Positions 34,878 to 43,975 are shown, counted from the first letter of the stretch. The stretch is 64,000 nucleotides of DNA from Nocardia spumae (GCF_020733635.1 NZ_JAJFZL010000001.1:868001-932000); one strand, 5' to 3'. Notes: a model not told the origin generated them from the sequence alone. Numbers and translations: made by a program.

Positions 34878-35720
34878 TCACGCCCGGCGCATGTAGGCGC
34901 GAATGGCCAGCGGGGCGAAGATCGCGATCACGACCACCGATCCGACCAGGCACCAGAGCAGGTTGCTGCTGTAGACGTTGCCGTTCATCAGTTCGCGGCA
35001 CGAATTCACCATGTAATACACGGGATTGGCCTTGTTGATGGCCTGCATCCAGCCGGGCATGGTGCTGACGAGTGCGAACGCGCCCGACATGAAGGTCAGC
35101 GGGAACATGATCATCATCGAGATGCCCTGCACCGACGCGGCGCTCTTACCGGTGACGCCGACCAGCGCCCAGATCCAGCTGACCGCGAACGAGCAGAACA
35201 CGACGACCAGACCGGCGGCGACGACACCGAGCACACCGCCGGCGGGCCGGTAGCCGATGATCAGGCCGACGACGATGGTCAGCGTCGTGGCCAGACCGTA
35301 GCGCACCATATCGGCGACGAGTGCGCCCGCCAGGGCCGAAACCCTCGCGATGGGAAGGGATTTGAAGCGGTCGAAAACGCCCTTGTCCATATCCTCACGC
35401 AGCTGGGTGCCGGTGACGACGGAGGTGAGCACGACCGTCTGGACCAGGATGCCCGGAATCAGCACCGGTAGATAGGCATGCACACTGCCACCGATCGCGC
35501 CGCCGAAGATGTAGGCGAACAGCGCGGTGAACAGGATCGGCTGAATCGTCACGTCGAACAGCTGTTCCGGATTGTGCTTGATCTTGAGGATGCCGCGGTA
35601 GGCCATGGTCAGCGAATTGGCGATCGCCTGACGCAACGAGATGTGGTTGCTGACAACCGGTATCGCGGCTCGGGCCGCGTGCCGGCCGGTGGCGGCGGGT
35701 GCGGGAAGTGTGGTGGTCAC
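34878..35720 (-). CDS. ABC-2 type transporter permease (DrrB-like)
   Basis: A 280-residue membrane protein with six helices in the ABC-2 layout. An N-terminal cytoplasmic helix (SLRQAIANSLTMAYRGILKIKHNPEQLFD) precedes the first TM, and the conserved GISMMIMFPLTFMSGAFALVSTMPGWMQAI block is in the last third. It pairs with the ATPase gene 35 bp upstream to form an exporter of the daunorubicin-resistance type; the substrate is unknown. The ATPase and permease are co-transcribed (minus strand). Confidence 0.92.
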   Translation of the reverse strand: MTTTLPAPAATGRHAARAAIPVVSNHISLRQAIANSLTMAYRGILKIKHNPEQLFDVTIQPILFTALFAYIFGGAIGGSVHAYLPVLIPGILVQTVVLTSVVTGTQLREDMDKGVFDRFKSLPIARVSALAGALVADMVRYGLATTLTIVVGLIIGYRPAGGVLGVVAAGLVVVFCSFAVSWIWALVGVTGKSAASVQGISMMIMFPLTFMSGAFALVSTMPGWMQAINKANPVYYMVNSCRELMNGNVYSSNLLWCLVGSVVVIAIFAPLAIRAYMRRA

Positions 35721-35755
35721 GATGAGTCCTTCGGGTGTGGGTGGGTGGCGAGAGG

Positions 35756-36766
35756 TCAGGCCGCGGGGGATGCGGTGTCGGCGGCGTCGGTGTCGGCGCC
35801 GTGGCCGGTGATGGCGAAGAACACCTCGTCGAGGCTCGGCTTGCTGACGGTGATCTCGTCGACCCGGATATCGTTGTCGCGCAGGCGGATCAGCAGGTCG
35901 GCGGTGACGCTCGGATCGCTCAGCGGTGCGGTGACCCGTCCGGCCTCCGGGGTGATGCTGGCGTCGACCAGCTTGCCCTCGGCGCGGGAGAGGAATTCGC
36001 CGATCACGGTGCGGGCCAGTTCGATCCGCGTGGTATCGGCGACGGTGATCTGCAAGGCGGACTGGCCGACCGAGGCCTTGAGCTCGTCGGAGGTGCCGTC
36101 GGCGATCACCTTGCCGCGGTCGATGACCGCGATCCGATCGGCCAGCTGGTCGGCCTCGTCCAGATACTGCGTGGTCAGCAGCACGGTGGCGCCCTCACGG
36201 ACCAGCCGGCGGATGGTCTCCCACATCTGGGCGCGAGTGCGCGGGTCCAGACCGGTGGTGGGCTCGTCGAGGAACAGCAGCGGCGGGGTGGCGATCAGGC
36301 TGGCCGCCAGATCGAGCCGGCGCCGCATACCGCCGGAGAAGTTCTCCAGCGCCTTGTTCGCGGCCTCGGTGAGCCCGAATTCCTCGAGCAGTTCGGCGGA
36401 TTTGCGCTTGGCCTCGGCGCGGCCCAGCCCGAGCAGCCGGGAGAAGATCATGAGATTCTCGGTGGCGCTGAGTTTCTCGTCGACCGAGGCGTACTGCCCG
36501 GTGACGCCGATCAGCGAGCGGACCGCGGTCGGCTCGGACACGACATCGTGGCCGAAGATGCGGGCCCGGCCGCCGTCGGGCCGCAGCAGGGTGGCGAGCA
36601 TGCGGATGGTGGTGGTCTTGCCGGCCCCGTTCGGGCCGAGCACGCCGTAGACGGCGCCCTGCGGCACCGCCAGGCTCACGCCGTCGACGGCGCGGTGCTC
36701 CCCGAAGACCTTGACCAGCCCGTCCGCCTCGATGGCGAGTGCGTCAGCAGGTGCGTTAGAAGTCAT
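35756..36766 (-). CDS. ABC transporter ATPase (DrrA-like)
   Basis: A 336-residue nucleotide-binding subunit: Walker A GPNGAGKTTTIRML (residues 44-57), signature FSGGMRRRLDLA, Walker B LLFLDEPTTGLDP and the switch histidine in the TTQYLDEADQLADRIAVI segment. The C-terminal ~100 residues are the extension found in DrrA-type subunits. ATG 36766 gives MTSNAPADALAIEADGL; the in-frame extension to 36823 lacks support. Energises the DrrB-like permease encoded next to it. Confidence 0.94.
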   Translation of the reverse strand: MTSNAPADALAIEADGLVKVFGEHRAVDGVSLAVPQGAVYGVLGPNGAGKTTTIRMLATLLRPDGGRARIFGHDVVSEPTAVRSLIGVTGQYASVDEKLSATENLMIFSRLLGLGRAEAKRKSAELLEEFGLTEAANKALENFSGGMRRRLDLAASLIATPPLLFLDEPTTGLDPRTRAQMWETIRRLVREGATVLLTTQYLDEADQLADRIAVIDRGKVIADGTSDELKASVGQSALQITVADTTRIELARTVIGEFLSRAEGKLVDASITPEAGRVTAPLSDPSVTADLLIRLRDNDIRVDEITVSKPSLDEVFFAITGHGADTDAADTASPAA

Positions 36767-36880
36767 GGCACTACTGTGCGAGGCCGGTCTTGCACCCGGC
36801 TTGCGCCGCTGTTGCGTGCCCACGCAAGAGCGCTGTCGACCGCCTTGCGTCTACCGCGACCTGCGGATTCTTGGGGAAGT

Positions 36881-38056
36881 CTAGGAGCCGGTCCGCTCCT
36901 GAGCCGCCTGCTCGAGGAGGTGGTCGCGCAACAGCGCGCGGTTCGGTTTACCCGGCCCGCGCATCGGGATCTCGTCGACGACCGCGAGTTCGCGCGGTGC
37001 GGCGATCGGATCCAGTTCGGCCACCACATGGGCGCGCAGTTCGTCGAGGGTCGGGGTGGTTCCCGGGTTGGGCACCACCGCCACGGCGACCCGCTGGCCC
37101 AGCCGGGGATCCGGCAACCCCAGCACCACGGCCTCGTTGATCGCCGGATGGGTGGCCAGTACGGCCTCGACCACCTGCGGAATCACCAGGAGGCCGCCGG
37201 TCATGATCGCCTCGTCCAGCCGTCCGCTGATGGTCAGCACGCCGTCGTCGAAGGTGCCGGCGTCGTCGGTGCGGAACCAGCCGGGCTCGGCGAAGGCGGG
37301 ATGGTCGGGGATACCGCGATAGCCCTTGGCCAGCATGGTGCCGCCCAGCAGCACCCGGCCGTCCTCGATTCGCACCTTCGCACCCGCCAGCGGTACGCCC
37401 TCGTAGACGCAGCCGCCGCAGGTCTCGCTCATCCCGTAGGTGCGGACCACGTTGATCCCGGCCGCGCGGGCTCGGTCGAGGACCGGCTTGGGAGTGGCCG
37501 CGCCGCCCACGAGAACCGCGTCCAGCGCGGCCAGTGCCTGCACGCCGACCGGATCGTCGAGTGCCTTGATGAGCTGGGTCGGTACCAGCGAGGTGTAGCG
37601 GCGCGGACCCGTCATCCCGGCCACCGCGGTCGCCAGTCCGCCGGGCAGGAATCCGCCGGAGACATCGAGGACGACCGGATCGGTGCCGGCCTGAATACTG
37701 CGCAGCAGCACCTGCACACCGGCGATGTGATGGGTCGGCAGGGCCAGCAGCCACTGTCCGGGACCGCCCAGGCGGTCGTGAGTGGCGTCGCCGCTGGCCC
37801 GCAGGGCGGCCGAACTCAGCATCGCGCCCTTGGGCACGCCGGTGGTGCCGGAGGTCGTGACCACCAGGGCCACCTCGTCATCGATTTCCTCACCCGGGCG
37901 CAGCGCGCTGGACAGGCGATGGGATTCACGGCGATCGCCGGTGGGGATCGGCAGCCACGCCGGACCGTTGCCCTCCAAGGCCGCCCGCAGATGCGGCAGG
38001 ACCTCGCCCACCGCGGCTCCGGTAGGCATGGGGAGGGTCCGCAGGGTGGTGCTCAC
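36881..38056 (-). CDS. menE: O-succinylbenzoate-CoA ligase
   Basis: Adenylate-forming enzyme that converts o-succinylbenzoate to its CoA thioester before MenB. The 391-residue product has the P-loop VVTTSGTTGVPKG (residues 65-77), the later YGMSETCGG motif and GWFRTDDAGTFDDG. It ends with the flexible C-terminal domain containing the adenylation lysine (PMRGPGKPNRALL). GTG 38056 gives a length close to actinobacterial MenE; the longer in-frame extension overlaps the DUF3349 gene. Confidence 0.93.
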   Translation of the reverse strand: MSTTLRTLPMPTGAAVGEVLPHLRAALEGNGPAWLPIPTGDRRESHRLSSALRPGEEIDDEVALVVTTSGTTGVPKGAMLSSAALRASGDATHDRLGGPGQWLLALPTHHIAGVQVLLRSIQAGTDPVVLDVSGGFLPGGLATAVAGMTGPRRYTSLVPTQLIKALDDPVGVQALAALDAVLVGGAATPKPVLDRARAAGINVVRTYGMSETCGGCVYEGVPLAGAKVRIEDGRVLLGGTMLAKGYRGIPDHPAFAEPGWFRTDDAGTFDDGVLTISGRLDEAIMTGGLLVIPQVVEAVLATHPAINEAVVLGLPDPRLGQRVAVAVVPNPGTTPTLDELRAHVVAELDPIAAPRELAVVDEIPMRGPGKPNRALLRDHLLEQAAQERTGS

Positions 38057-38132
38057 GTTCGCGATGGTGTCATGTCGAGGTCGATGACCCGTGAACGGGT
38101 CCGCACTTCCTTCACTGGAATAGGGGAGAAGG

Positions 38133-38483
38133 TCAGTCCGACGTCGGTGTCGCCAGTGGCCAGCCACCAGCTGCCAGGTGAGATGCCACTCGTGCGATAT
38201 CGTCCTCGCCCGGCAGCTCCTTGGCAACTCGGGCGATGGCCGCCTCGATCTCGTGCCGGGCGATCTCGTCGTCACCGGCGCGTTCGCGGACCAGCTCCTC
38301 GACGACCAGATGTACCTCGTAGTCGGTGAGCCGGCGGTGCAGGACCGCGAGCAGTGCGACATAGTCCGACTGGGGCACACCCTGCGGATATCCCGCGCGC
38401 AGCCAGCCCAGGACCTTCTGCAGCACCGAGGGCGCGGTCTCGGCGGGCTCCGGTTGCTGTGGTGATGCGGATTCGGTAGTCAC
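38133..38483 (-). CDS. DUF3349 protein
   Basis: A 116-residue, mostly helical protein with the DUF3349 hallmark LGWLRAGYPQGVPQSDYVALLAVLHRRLTDYEV, ending in a short tail. M. tuberculosis Rv0543c is the recalled counterpart, also beside menE. GTG 38483 was chosen because AAAGGA lies just upstream; the ORF extends in frame to 38579 but runs into the next gene. Structures of this family are known, but no function is established. Confidence 0.9.
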   Translation of the reverse strand: MTTESASPQQPEPAETAPSVLQKVLGWLRAGYPQGVPQSDYVALLAVLHRRLTDYEVHLVVEELVRERAGDDEIARHEIEAAIARVAKELPGEDDIARVASHLAAGGWPLATPTSD

Positions 38484-38529
38484 GATGTCCTTTCGACGGT
38501 CGAGGCGCTGCCGCCCGGGCAGCTCGGTC

Positions 38530-38802
38530 TCAACCGAACAGATGAATGCCGAGTCGCGCGGCCAGGAAATCCTTGGCAACGAACAACACTCCGGCGATGA
38601 CGGTCAGCAGTACCACCGCATAACACAACCCCGCGCAGGCCGCGGCCGCACGTCGGCGCGTGGACGCGGGCTGTGGCGCATCCGCGGCGAGGGAGTGCAG
38701 GCGCACGCCCAGTGCGAAGATCGCCGGCAGTCCCGCGCCGAAGAGCAGTGCCGCGGCGGTGACGCGCCACAGTTCGGTCAGATCGTCGATCAGGGTCTGC
38801 AT
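38530..38802 (-). CDS. Small membrane protein beside pitA
   Basis: A 90-residue protein with two or three hydrophobic helices (WRVTAAALLFGAGLPAIFALGVRL, AAAACAGLCYAVVLLTVIAGVLFV). Its start overlaps the stop of pitA by one base, so it is translated with the phosphate transporter. Rv0544c occupies the same place in M. tuberculosis (recalled). It may be a modulator of PitA, but this is only inferred from linkage. Confidence 0.8.
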   Translation of the reverse strand: MQTLIDDLTELWRVTAAALLFGAGLPAIFALGVRLHSLAADAPQPASTRRRAAAACAGLCYAVVLLTVIAGVLFVAKDFLAARLGIHLFG

Positions 38803-40208
38803 CAGAGCTTCCTCGCCGTGCGACGCGATGCCGCGGAGTCGTCGCGAATGGTCGGCACAGCGGGACCGGACTGCCCGTCGGCATGGACGTGAGGAGTGCC
38901 GGAATCGTTCCCCTCGGGGCCGGGCTCAGCGATCGGCGACGGTGGCTCCTCGCCGCGGGGGGACTCGCTCCCAGTACCCGGGTCGCCGGGGTGCGCGGGG
39001 GCGGTGGCGTCGGGCCGAGCGGCCGGGGTGGTGTCGGATGCGGTGGAGTCGGCGCGCTCCACCCCCGGCAGATTCGTCCACTGCTCGTTGACATTCGCCG
39101 CGTGCACGGGGGTTCGGCGCGAGCGCAGATAGATCAGCCCGGCCATCACGATCAGGATCGCGAAGACCACCAGCACGCCGGGCAGGCCGCCGATACCGTG
39201 TGCCAGCGCCCAGCAGATCGCGCCGACCAGACCGGCCAGCGGCAGGGTGAACACCCACGCCACCACCATGCGGCCGAGTACCGACCAGCGGACCTCGGCG
39301 CCGGGCCGGCCGATACCGGTGCCCAGGATCGCGCCGGTGACCGTCTGCGTGGTCGACAGCGGCAGTCCGAAATGCGCCGAGGTGAGAATGATCGCGGCAC
39401 TGGTGGATTCGGCGGCCAGGCCCTGCGGCGGGGTGATGTCGACCAGCCCCTTGCCGAGGGTGCGGATGATGCGCCAACCGCCCAGTGAGGTGCCCGCGGC
39501 GATGGCGACCGCGCAGGCCACGATCACCCACAGCGGCAGTTCGTCGGAGGGCTGGGCCGATCCGTAGGCGATGAGTGCCAGGAAGATGATGCCCATGGTC
39601 TTCTGCGCGTCGTTGGTGCCGTGCGCCAGCGACACCAGTGAGGCGGAACCGACCTGCCCCCACTTGAATCCCCGGTCGACCACGTTCGGATCGCTGCTGC
39701 GGGTGATCCGGTACACCAGCCAGGTCCCGACCGAGGCGACCAGCGCCGCGACGATGGGGGCGAGCACCGCCGGCACGATGATCTTGGTGAGCACGCCCTT
39801 GTTGCCGGCCGACCAGATCACCCCGCTCCAGCCGAGTGCCGCGATGGTGGCGCCGATCAAACCGCCGAACAGGGCGTGCGACGAACTCGACGGCAGACCG
39901 AACAGCCAGGTCAGCAGATTCCACAGAATGCCGCCGACGAGCCCGGCGAAGACGATGGTGAGAAGATCCGCGCCACCGACCTCGTCGAGTCGCACGATTC
40001 CGTCGGCGACGGTGGCGGCGACCTCCACACTGAGGAACGCGCCGATCAGATTGAGTCCGCCCGAGAGCAGGACGGCGGTGCGTGGGCGTAGTGCTCCGGT
40101 CGCGATCGACGTCGCCATGGCGTTGGCGGTGTCGTGGAAGCCGTTGGTGAAGTCGAAAACGAGAGCCGTGACGACGACGATGAGCAGAACGAATAGTTCG
40201 GCGGTCAC
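38802..40208 (-). CDS. pitA: Low-affinity inorganic phosphate transporter
   Basis: A 468-residue PiT-family symporter moving metal-phosphate with protons or sodium. Both duplicated family signatures are visible: FDFTNGFHDTANAMATSIATGAL in the first helix region, and ASLVSLAHGTNDAQKTMG in the second half. About ten helices occur, followed by a disordered, Asp/Pro/Glu-rich C-terminal tail of ~80 residues. GTG 40208 is the start. The neighbouring small membrane protein is translationally coupled. Confidence 0.94.
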   Translation of the reverse strand: MTAELFVLLIVVVTALVFDFTNGFHDTANAMATSIATGALRPRTAVLLSGGLNLIGAFLSVEVAATVADGIVRLDEVGGADLLTIVFAGLVGGILWNLLTWLFGLPSSSSHALFGGLIGATIAALGWSGVIWSAGNKGVLTKIIVPAVLAPIVAALVASVGTWLVYRITRSSDPNVVDRGFKWGQVGSASLVSLAHGTNDAQKTMGIIFLALIAYGSAQPSDELPLWVIVACAVAIAAGTSLGGWRIIRTLGKGLVDITPPQGLAAESTSAAIILTSAHFGLPLSTTQTVTGAILGTGIGRPGAEVRWSVLGRMVVAWVFTLPLAGLVGAICWALAHGIGGLPGVLVVFAILIVMAGLIYLRSRRTPVHAANVNEQWTNLPGVERADSTASDTTPAARPDATAPAHPGDPGTGSESPRGEEPPSPIAEPGPEGNDSGTPHVHADGQSGPAVPTIRDDSAASRRTARKL

Positions 40209-40315
40209 GCATCCAGTGTGCGTTATCGATCCGTTAATGCCGTTGCCAGGCTGCCGACATGTCCGACCGAGCGGGATGGTAAGGCGGCTTCGGGCGGTTC
40301 GCGTGGATCGGGCGA

Positions 40316-40711
40316 TCAGTCCGCCGGCCTGCGGCTGTCACGCCGCAGCGGATGTTCGGCGGGCACTTCCACCAGGACGACAGGCACCCCGTCGGGATCC
40401 TTCAGCCACATCTCGATCAGTCCCCACGGCTCGCGCACGGGCGCGCGATCGATCGGCACGCCGCGCAGAGCCAGCTCGGTGGCCGCGATCCCGGCATCGC
40501 GCACCTGCAACCACACAGCGCCCGCGAATCCGCTCGGCGCATCCGCGGCGCGCCCGTGCGCCGCCACTTCGAGCAGCGATTGCCCGGCGAAGAACACCGT
40601 TCCGCCGGGGTACTCCCGGGCGATCGCCAACTCCAGCGCATCCCGGTAGAACGCCAGTGTGCGTTCGTAATTCACCGGGCGCAGAATGATCCGGCTGCTG
40701 AGGATGTCCAC
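40316..40711 (-). CDS. VOC (glyoxalase/bleomycin resistance) protein
   Basis: A 131-residue vicinal-oxygen-chelate protein with two beta-alpha-beta-beta-beta repeats. The first repeat is RIILRPVNYERTLAFYRDALELAIA; the second ends WGLIEMWLKDPDGVPVVLVEVP. The GTG start is at 40711. Rv0546c occupies this position in M. tuberculosis (recalled). The histidine/glutamate metal ligands cannot all be placed with certainty, so catalytic activity is open. Confidence 0.88.
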   Translation of the reverse strand: MDILSSRIILRPVNYERTLAFYRDALELAIAREYPGGTVFFAGQSLLEVAAHGRAADAPSGFAGAVWLQVRDAGIAATELALRGVPIDRAPVREPWGLIEMWLKDPDGVPVVLVEVPAEHPLRRDSRRPAD

Positions 40712-40718
40712 AGTGTGA

Positions 40719-40744
40719 GCGTAGGCGGGGCGCCCCGCCTACGC
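40719..40744. terminator. Perfect 26-nt palindrome after menB
   Basis: GCGTAGGCGGGG and its exact complement flank a CG centre, in the 39-bp gap between the menB stop and the VOC start, both minus-strand. It probably terminates menB transcription or isolates the VOC gene. Confidence 0.75.
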
Positions 40745-40750
40745 GGCGAA

Positions 40751-41656
40751 TCAGAAGTAGTACGGGTAGGGGGACCAGTCGGGTGCGCGCTTCTCCAGGA
40801 ACGAGTCGCGTCCCTCGATGGCCTCGTCGGTCATATAGGCCAGGCGGGTGGCCTCCCCGGCGAACAACTGCTGGCCGACCAGGCCGTCGTCGGTGAGGTT
40901 GAACGCGTACTTGAGCATGCGCTGTGCCTGCGGGGATTTGCCGAGGATGTCCGCGGTCCATTCCAGGGCCTCGTCCTCGAGCCGGTCGTGGTCGACGACC
41001 GCGTTCACCGCGCCCATGTGGTGCATCTGCTCGGCGGTGTAGGTGCGGCCGAGGAAGAAGATCTCCCGGGCGAACTTCTGGCCCACCATCTTCGCCAGGT
41101 AGGCGCTGCCGTAGCCGCCGTCGAAGCTGCCGACATCGGCGTCGGTCTGCTTGAATCGGGCGTGCTCGCGGCTGGCCAGGGTCAGATCGCAGACCACGTG
41201 CAGACTGTGTCCGCCGCCCGCGGCCCAGCCGTTCACCAGTGCGATGACCACCTTGGGCATGAACCGGATCAGCCGCTGCACCTCGAGAATGTGCAGCCGC
41301 CCGGCCCGGGCCCGGTCGACCGATTCGGCGGTCTCCCCGTCGGCGTACTGATAGCCGCTGCGCCCGCGGATGCGCTGGTCGCCGCCCGAACAGAACGCCC
41401 ACCCGCCGTCCTTGGGGCTGGGGCCGTTTCCGGTGAGCAGCACCGCGCCCACATCGGGGCTCGTGCGCGCGTGCTCGAGCGCGCGGTAGAGCTCGTCGAC
41501 CGTATGCGGCCGGAAGGCGTTGCGCACCTCCGGGCGATCGAACGCCACACGTACCGTGCCTTGCTCGATGTGCCGGTGGTAGGTGATGTCGGTCAGGTCC
41601 TCGAAACCCGCGACGGGCTCCCAGAGTTTCGGATTGAACGTCACCCGAGCCATCAT
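40751..41656 (-). CDS. menB: 1,4-dihydroxy-2-naphthoyl-CoA synthase
   Basis: Crotonase-fold enzyme closing the naphthoate ring from o-succinylbenzoyl-CoA. The 301-residue product has the oxyanion-hole region FCSGGDQRIRG, the GGGHSLHVVCDLTLA segment, the DADVGSFDGGYGSAYLA catalytic loop and the family-specific C-terminus (KRAPDWSPYPYYF). Two consecutive ATG codons start it at 41656 and 41653. A palindromic terminator follows its stop. Confidence 0.96.
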   Translation of the reverse strand: MMARVTFNPKLWEPVAGFEDLTDITYHRHIEQGTVRVAFDRPEVRNAFRPHTVDELYRALEHARTSPDVGAVLLTGNGPSPKDGGWAFCSGGDQRIRGRSGYQYADGETAESVDRARAGRLHILEVQRLIRFMPKVVIALVNGWAAGGGHSLHVVCDLTLASREHARFKQTDADVGSFDGGYGSAYLAKMVGQKFAREIFFLGRTYTAEQMHHMGAVNAVVDHDRLEDEALEWTADILGKSPQAQRMLKYAFNLTDDGLVGQQLFAGEATRLAYMTDEAIEGRDSFLEKRAPDWSPYPYYF

Positions 41657-41795
41657 GCACCCCGCCTGTCACCGGTATCGCGCCCGCGCCGCCGCCGATC
41701 GCCGAGGATGTGATGTTCGTCCGCTTCCGCCCGGTATCGGCGCGCTACCGACGAGTCGGGTTGGACGGTGTAAGAACTGGGGTTACCGTGCAAGG

Positions 41796-42452
41796 ATGAG
41801 CGAGCGAGTGGAACCGGTGATCGACACCAGTGCGATCGACGGCGATCGGTACGACAAGCACGGTGGCTTCCCGAAGGTCGTCGAGGCCGAGCCGGGTGCG
41901 AACTTCGCGCCGTTCCTCGAGGCGATGCGCACCCTGCAGGATCTGACCGTCTCCGCCGACTGCCCCGACGAAGTGTTCGGTGCGGCACTCGATCAGGCCC
42001 GCGCGCTGATCGATCTCCTCGAGCCCTACCGCGCACCGGAATTGCAGGGTCCCGCGGGCCGGGTGCCGTCGCTGCCGGGCCGGGGCAGTCTGCTCATGCC
42101 GCCCTGGCTCGTCACCGAGGCCGGGCCGACCGGCGTCCGGATGCACGGCGAATTCCGCCGGTATCACCTCGGCGGCAACAACGCCGTGCACGGGGGCGTG
42201 CTGCCGCTGCTGTTCGACGATCTGTTCGGCTCCCTGGTGCACTACGCCGGGCGTCCCATCAGCCGTACGGCATTCCTGCACGTCAACTACCGAAAGGTGA
42301 CTCCGCTGGAGACGCCGCTGGTGGTCGAGGGCACCGTCGATCGGGTGGAAGGACGCAAAACTTTCGTCTCCGCGCGCCTGCGCGATGAATCCGAAACGTT
42401 GCTCGCGGATTGTGAAGGGCTCATGGTGCAGTTGCTGCCTTGGCAGCCGTGA
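41796..42452 (+). CDS. PaaI-like hotdog thioesterase
   Basis: A 218-residue protein: an N-terminal helical region of about 90 residues, then a hotdog domain with the active-site pattern GGNNAVHGGVLPLLFDDLFGSL and the strand SRTAFLHVNYRKVTPLETPLVVEGTVDR. It probably hydrolyses acyl-CoA or aryl-CoA. Because it sits opposite menB, hydrolysis of dihydroxynaphthoyl-CoA is an attractive but unproven role. ATG 41796 follows AAGG; the longer in-frame extension overlaps menB antisense. Confidence 0.85.
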   Translation: MSERVEPVIDTSAIDGDRYDKHGGFPKVVEAEPGANFAPFLEAMRTLQDLTVSADCPDEVFGAALDQARALIDLLEPYRAPELQGPAGRVPSLPGRGSLLMPPWLVTEAGPTGVRMHGEFRRYHLGGNNAVHGGVLPLLFDDLFGSLVHYAGRPISRTAFLHVNYRKVTPLETPLVVEGTVDRVEGRKTFVSARLRDESETLLADCEGLMVQLLPWQP

Positions 42453-42537
42453 CAGGTGAGGACAGTGTGTCCGCTGCGTCCGGTGCGTATAGTTGCCTGC
42501 GCTCGCTCATCGAAAAACTATCCGGAGGAACCTGAAA

Positions 42538-42984
42538 GTGGTTGCAGCACTGTCTGAATCCCTGCTCGATGACGCCAAACGCCCGGCCTTCCTGGCCGAT
42601 GCCCAGGAAGTCCTGGATGCGGAGGTGTCCGATAAGGGGGGCGCGTCGGGCCTGGCCGTGAAGGGCGGCTACGCCGCGGTGAAGAAGGTCAGCCCGACCA
42701 TCGTCTCGGACGCGCTGGAGTCGTTCGCGCCGAAGTTCGTCGAGCAGCTGGAGCCCTACTGGGCCCAGTACCAGGCGTCGGGTAACGGTTCGTTCGCCGA
42801 CCTGCTGGTCGCCAACTCCGACGAGGTTGCCGAGTCGCTGCTCGCGGTGACCGACGCTCGTGCCGAGGCTTCTTCGCGTCCCGCGCTGAAGAAGGCGTAC
42901 TCCTCGCTGCGTTCGTCGGCGAAAAAGCATGTGACCGAGGCGCTCCCGCGGCTCGGCGAGCTGGTCCAGCGGCACGCCGGCTGA
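42538..42984 (+). CDS. DUF6918-like protein
   Basis: GTG 42538 lies 9 bases after a clear GGAGG. The 148-residue product is acidic-helical (LSESLLDDAKRPAFLADAQEVLDAEVSDKGG, YAAVKKVSPTIVSDALESFAP) with no membrane segment or catalytic motif. The pattern matches the small DUF6918 family common in actinobacteria. Followed by a strong bidirectional terminator. Confidence 0.8.
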   Translation: MVAALSESLLDDAKRPAFLADAQEVLDAEVSDKGGASGLAVKGGYAAVKKVSPTIVSDALESFAPKFVEQLEPYWAQYQASGNGSFADLLVANSDEVAESLLAVTDARAEASSRPALKKAYSSLRSSAKKHVTEALPRLGELVQRHAG

Positions 42985-43002
42985 GTTGCTCTTGTGTGAC
43001 CT

Positions 43003-43049
43003 CGTCGTCCGATATCCGGATGGGATGTGATCCCGGGTATCGGACGACG
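43003..43049. terminator. Bidirectional hairpin terminator
   Basis: CGTCGTCCGATATCCGG pairs with CCGGGTATCGGACGACG (17 bp with one G-U) around a 13-base loop. It lies between the convergent DUF6918-like gene and the siderophore-interacting protein gene, the usual position for a shared terminator. Confidence 0.85.
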
Positions 43050-43065
43050 GGGGTCGCCGCGCCGG

Positions 43066-43887
43066 TCAGCCCGGTGCGGATTTTCCGAACCGCCAGTACC
43101 CCGTGAAGGTGATGTCCGCCTTGGCGATACCGCGTTCGACGAGGTGCCGCCGCAGTCCCGACGCCAGCTTCTGCTCGCCGGCCAGGAACGCGTGCACCCC
43201 GCTCGCGGCGATCTCGGCGGTCCGCACGGCATCCAGCGCGAGGCTGCCGACCTCGGCCCCCGGCTCGTCGCGGACCAGCCAATTCACCTGTACCCCTTCC
43301 GGTTCACCCAGTTCCTGGGCGTCGTCGGGATGGGTGATCTCCACATAGACCGCACCCTGTAGCTCGCGTGGCGCCGACCGCAGAATGCCCGCGATCGCCG
43401 GCAATGCGCTCTCGTCGCCGGCCAGCAGTGCCCACGAATTGCGTTGCGGTGCTCGGTACATGACGCCCTCGTCGAGCAGGCCGACCGCTGTACCGGGGGT
43501 GGCGTTCACCGCCCAGTCGCAGGCCGGCGTGTCCTCGCCGTGCATGGCGAAGTCGATGTCCAGCTCGGCGGTTTCGCCGAATTCGCCCTGGCCGGCCGGG
43601 CGGAATTCACGCACGGTGTAGTTGCGCACCACCGGCCGGTGTTCTTTCCCCATCATCAGCCACTGGGCGTACCAGAGATTGCTCGCGGCCGAGGGCAGTT
43701 GCAATTCCCCGTCGCGCGGCAGGAACAGCCGGAACCACTGGTCGAAACCCATCGGGGTGAAATCGCCGAGTTCCGCGCCGCCCACGGTGACCCGGACGAA
43801 GTTCGGGCTGATTCGTTTGCTCGCCAGCACCTCGGCGGTGCGGATCCGCCGCTTCTCGGGCTTGACGTACTTGGTGCGCTTCGCCAT
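43066..43887 (-). CDS. Siderophore-interacting flavoprotein (FAD-binding 9 / SIP family)
   Basis: A 273-residue cytoplasmic FAD protein that would reduce ferric siderophores. The FAD-binding arginine-rich motif is RPVVRNYTVREF, with an LDIDFAMHGEDTPACDWAVNATPG segment, then the NAD(P)H domain ALLAGDESALPAIAGILRS and the C-terminal GYWRFGKS signature of SIPs. The ATG at 43887 sits 4 bases from an IdeR-like iron box, so expression should rise in low iron. No siderophore genes lie in the window. Confidence 0.93.
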   Translation of the reverse strand: MAKRTKYVKPEKRRIRTAEVLASKRISPNFVRVTVGGAELGDFTPMGFDQWFRLFLPRDGELQLPSAASNLWYAQWLMMGKEHRPVVRNYTVREFRPAGQGEFGETAELDIDFAMHGEDTPACDWAVNATPGTAVGLLDEGVMYRAPQRNSWALLAGDESALPAIAGILRSAPRELQGAVYVEITHPDDAQELGEPEGVQVNWLVRDEPGAEVGSLALDAVRTAEIAASGVHAFLAGEQKLASGLRRHLVERGIAKADITFTGYWRFGKSAPG

Positions 43888-43891
43888 CGTC

Positions 43892-43910
43892 TTAGGTTAG
43901 CAAAACCTAA
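43892..43910. promoter_or_regulatory. IdeR/DtxR-type iron box
   Basis: TTAGGTTAGCAAAACCTAA matches the consensus TTAGGTTAGGCTAACCTAA at 16 of 19 positions. It sits 4 bp upstream of the siderophore-interacting protein ATG and 66 bp from menD on the other side. With no ribosome site before the ATG, the transcript may be leaderless and the box overlaps the promoter. Iron repression is predicted. Confidence 0.85.
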
Positions 43911-43975
43911 GTAGCGGAGCCGGGTGTGAGCGGGCCGACGTGCCATTCGGCCCGGAGGTCTGACAGTCTGAGGGT

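Noticed and set aside
34878..36766. AfsR-type regulator plus ABC exporter as a secondary-metabolite cluster
   Set aside because: No biosynthetic enzymes are adjacent; a terminator separates the convergent units.
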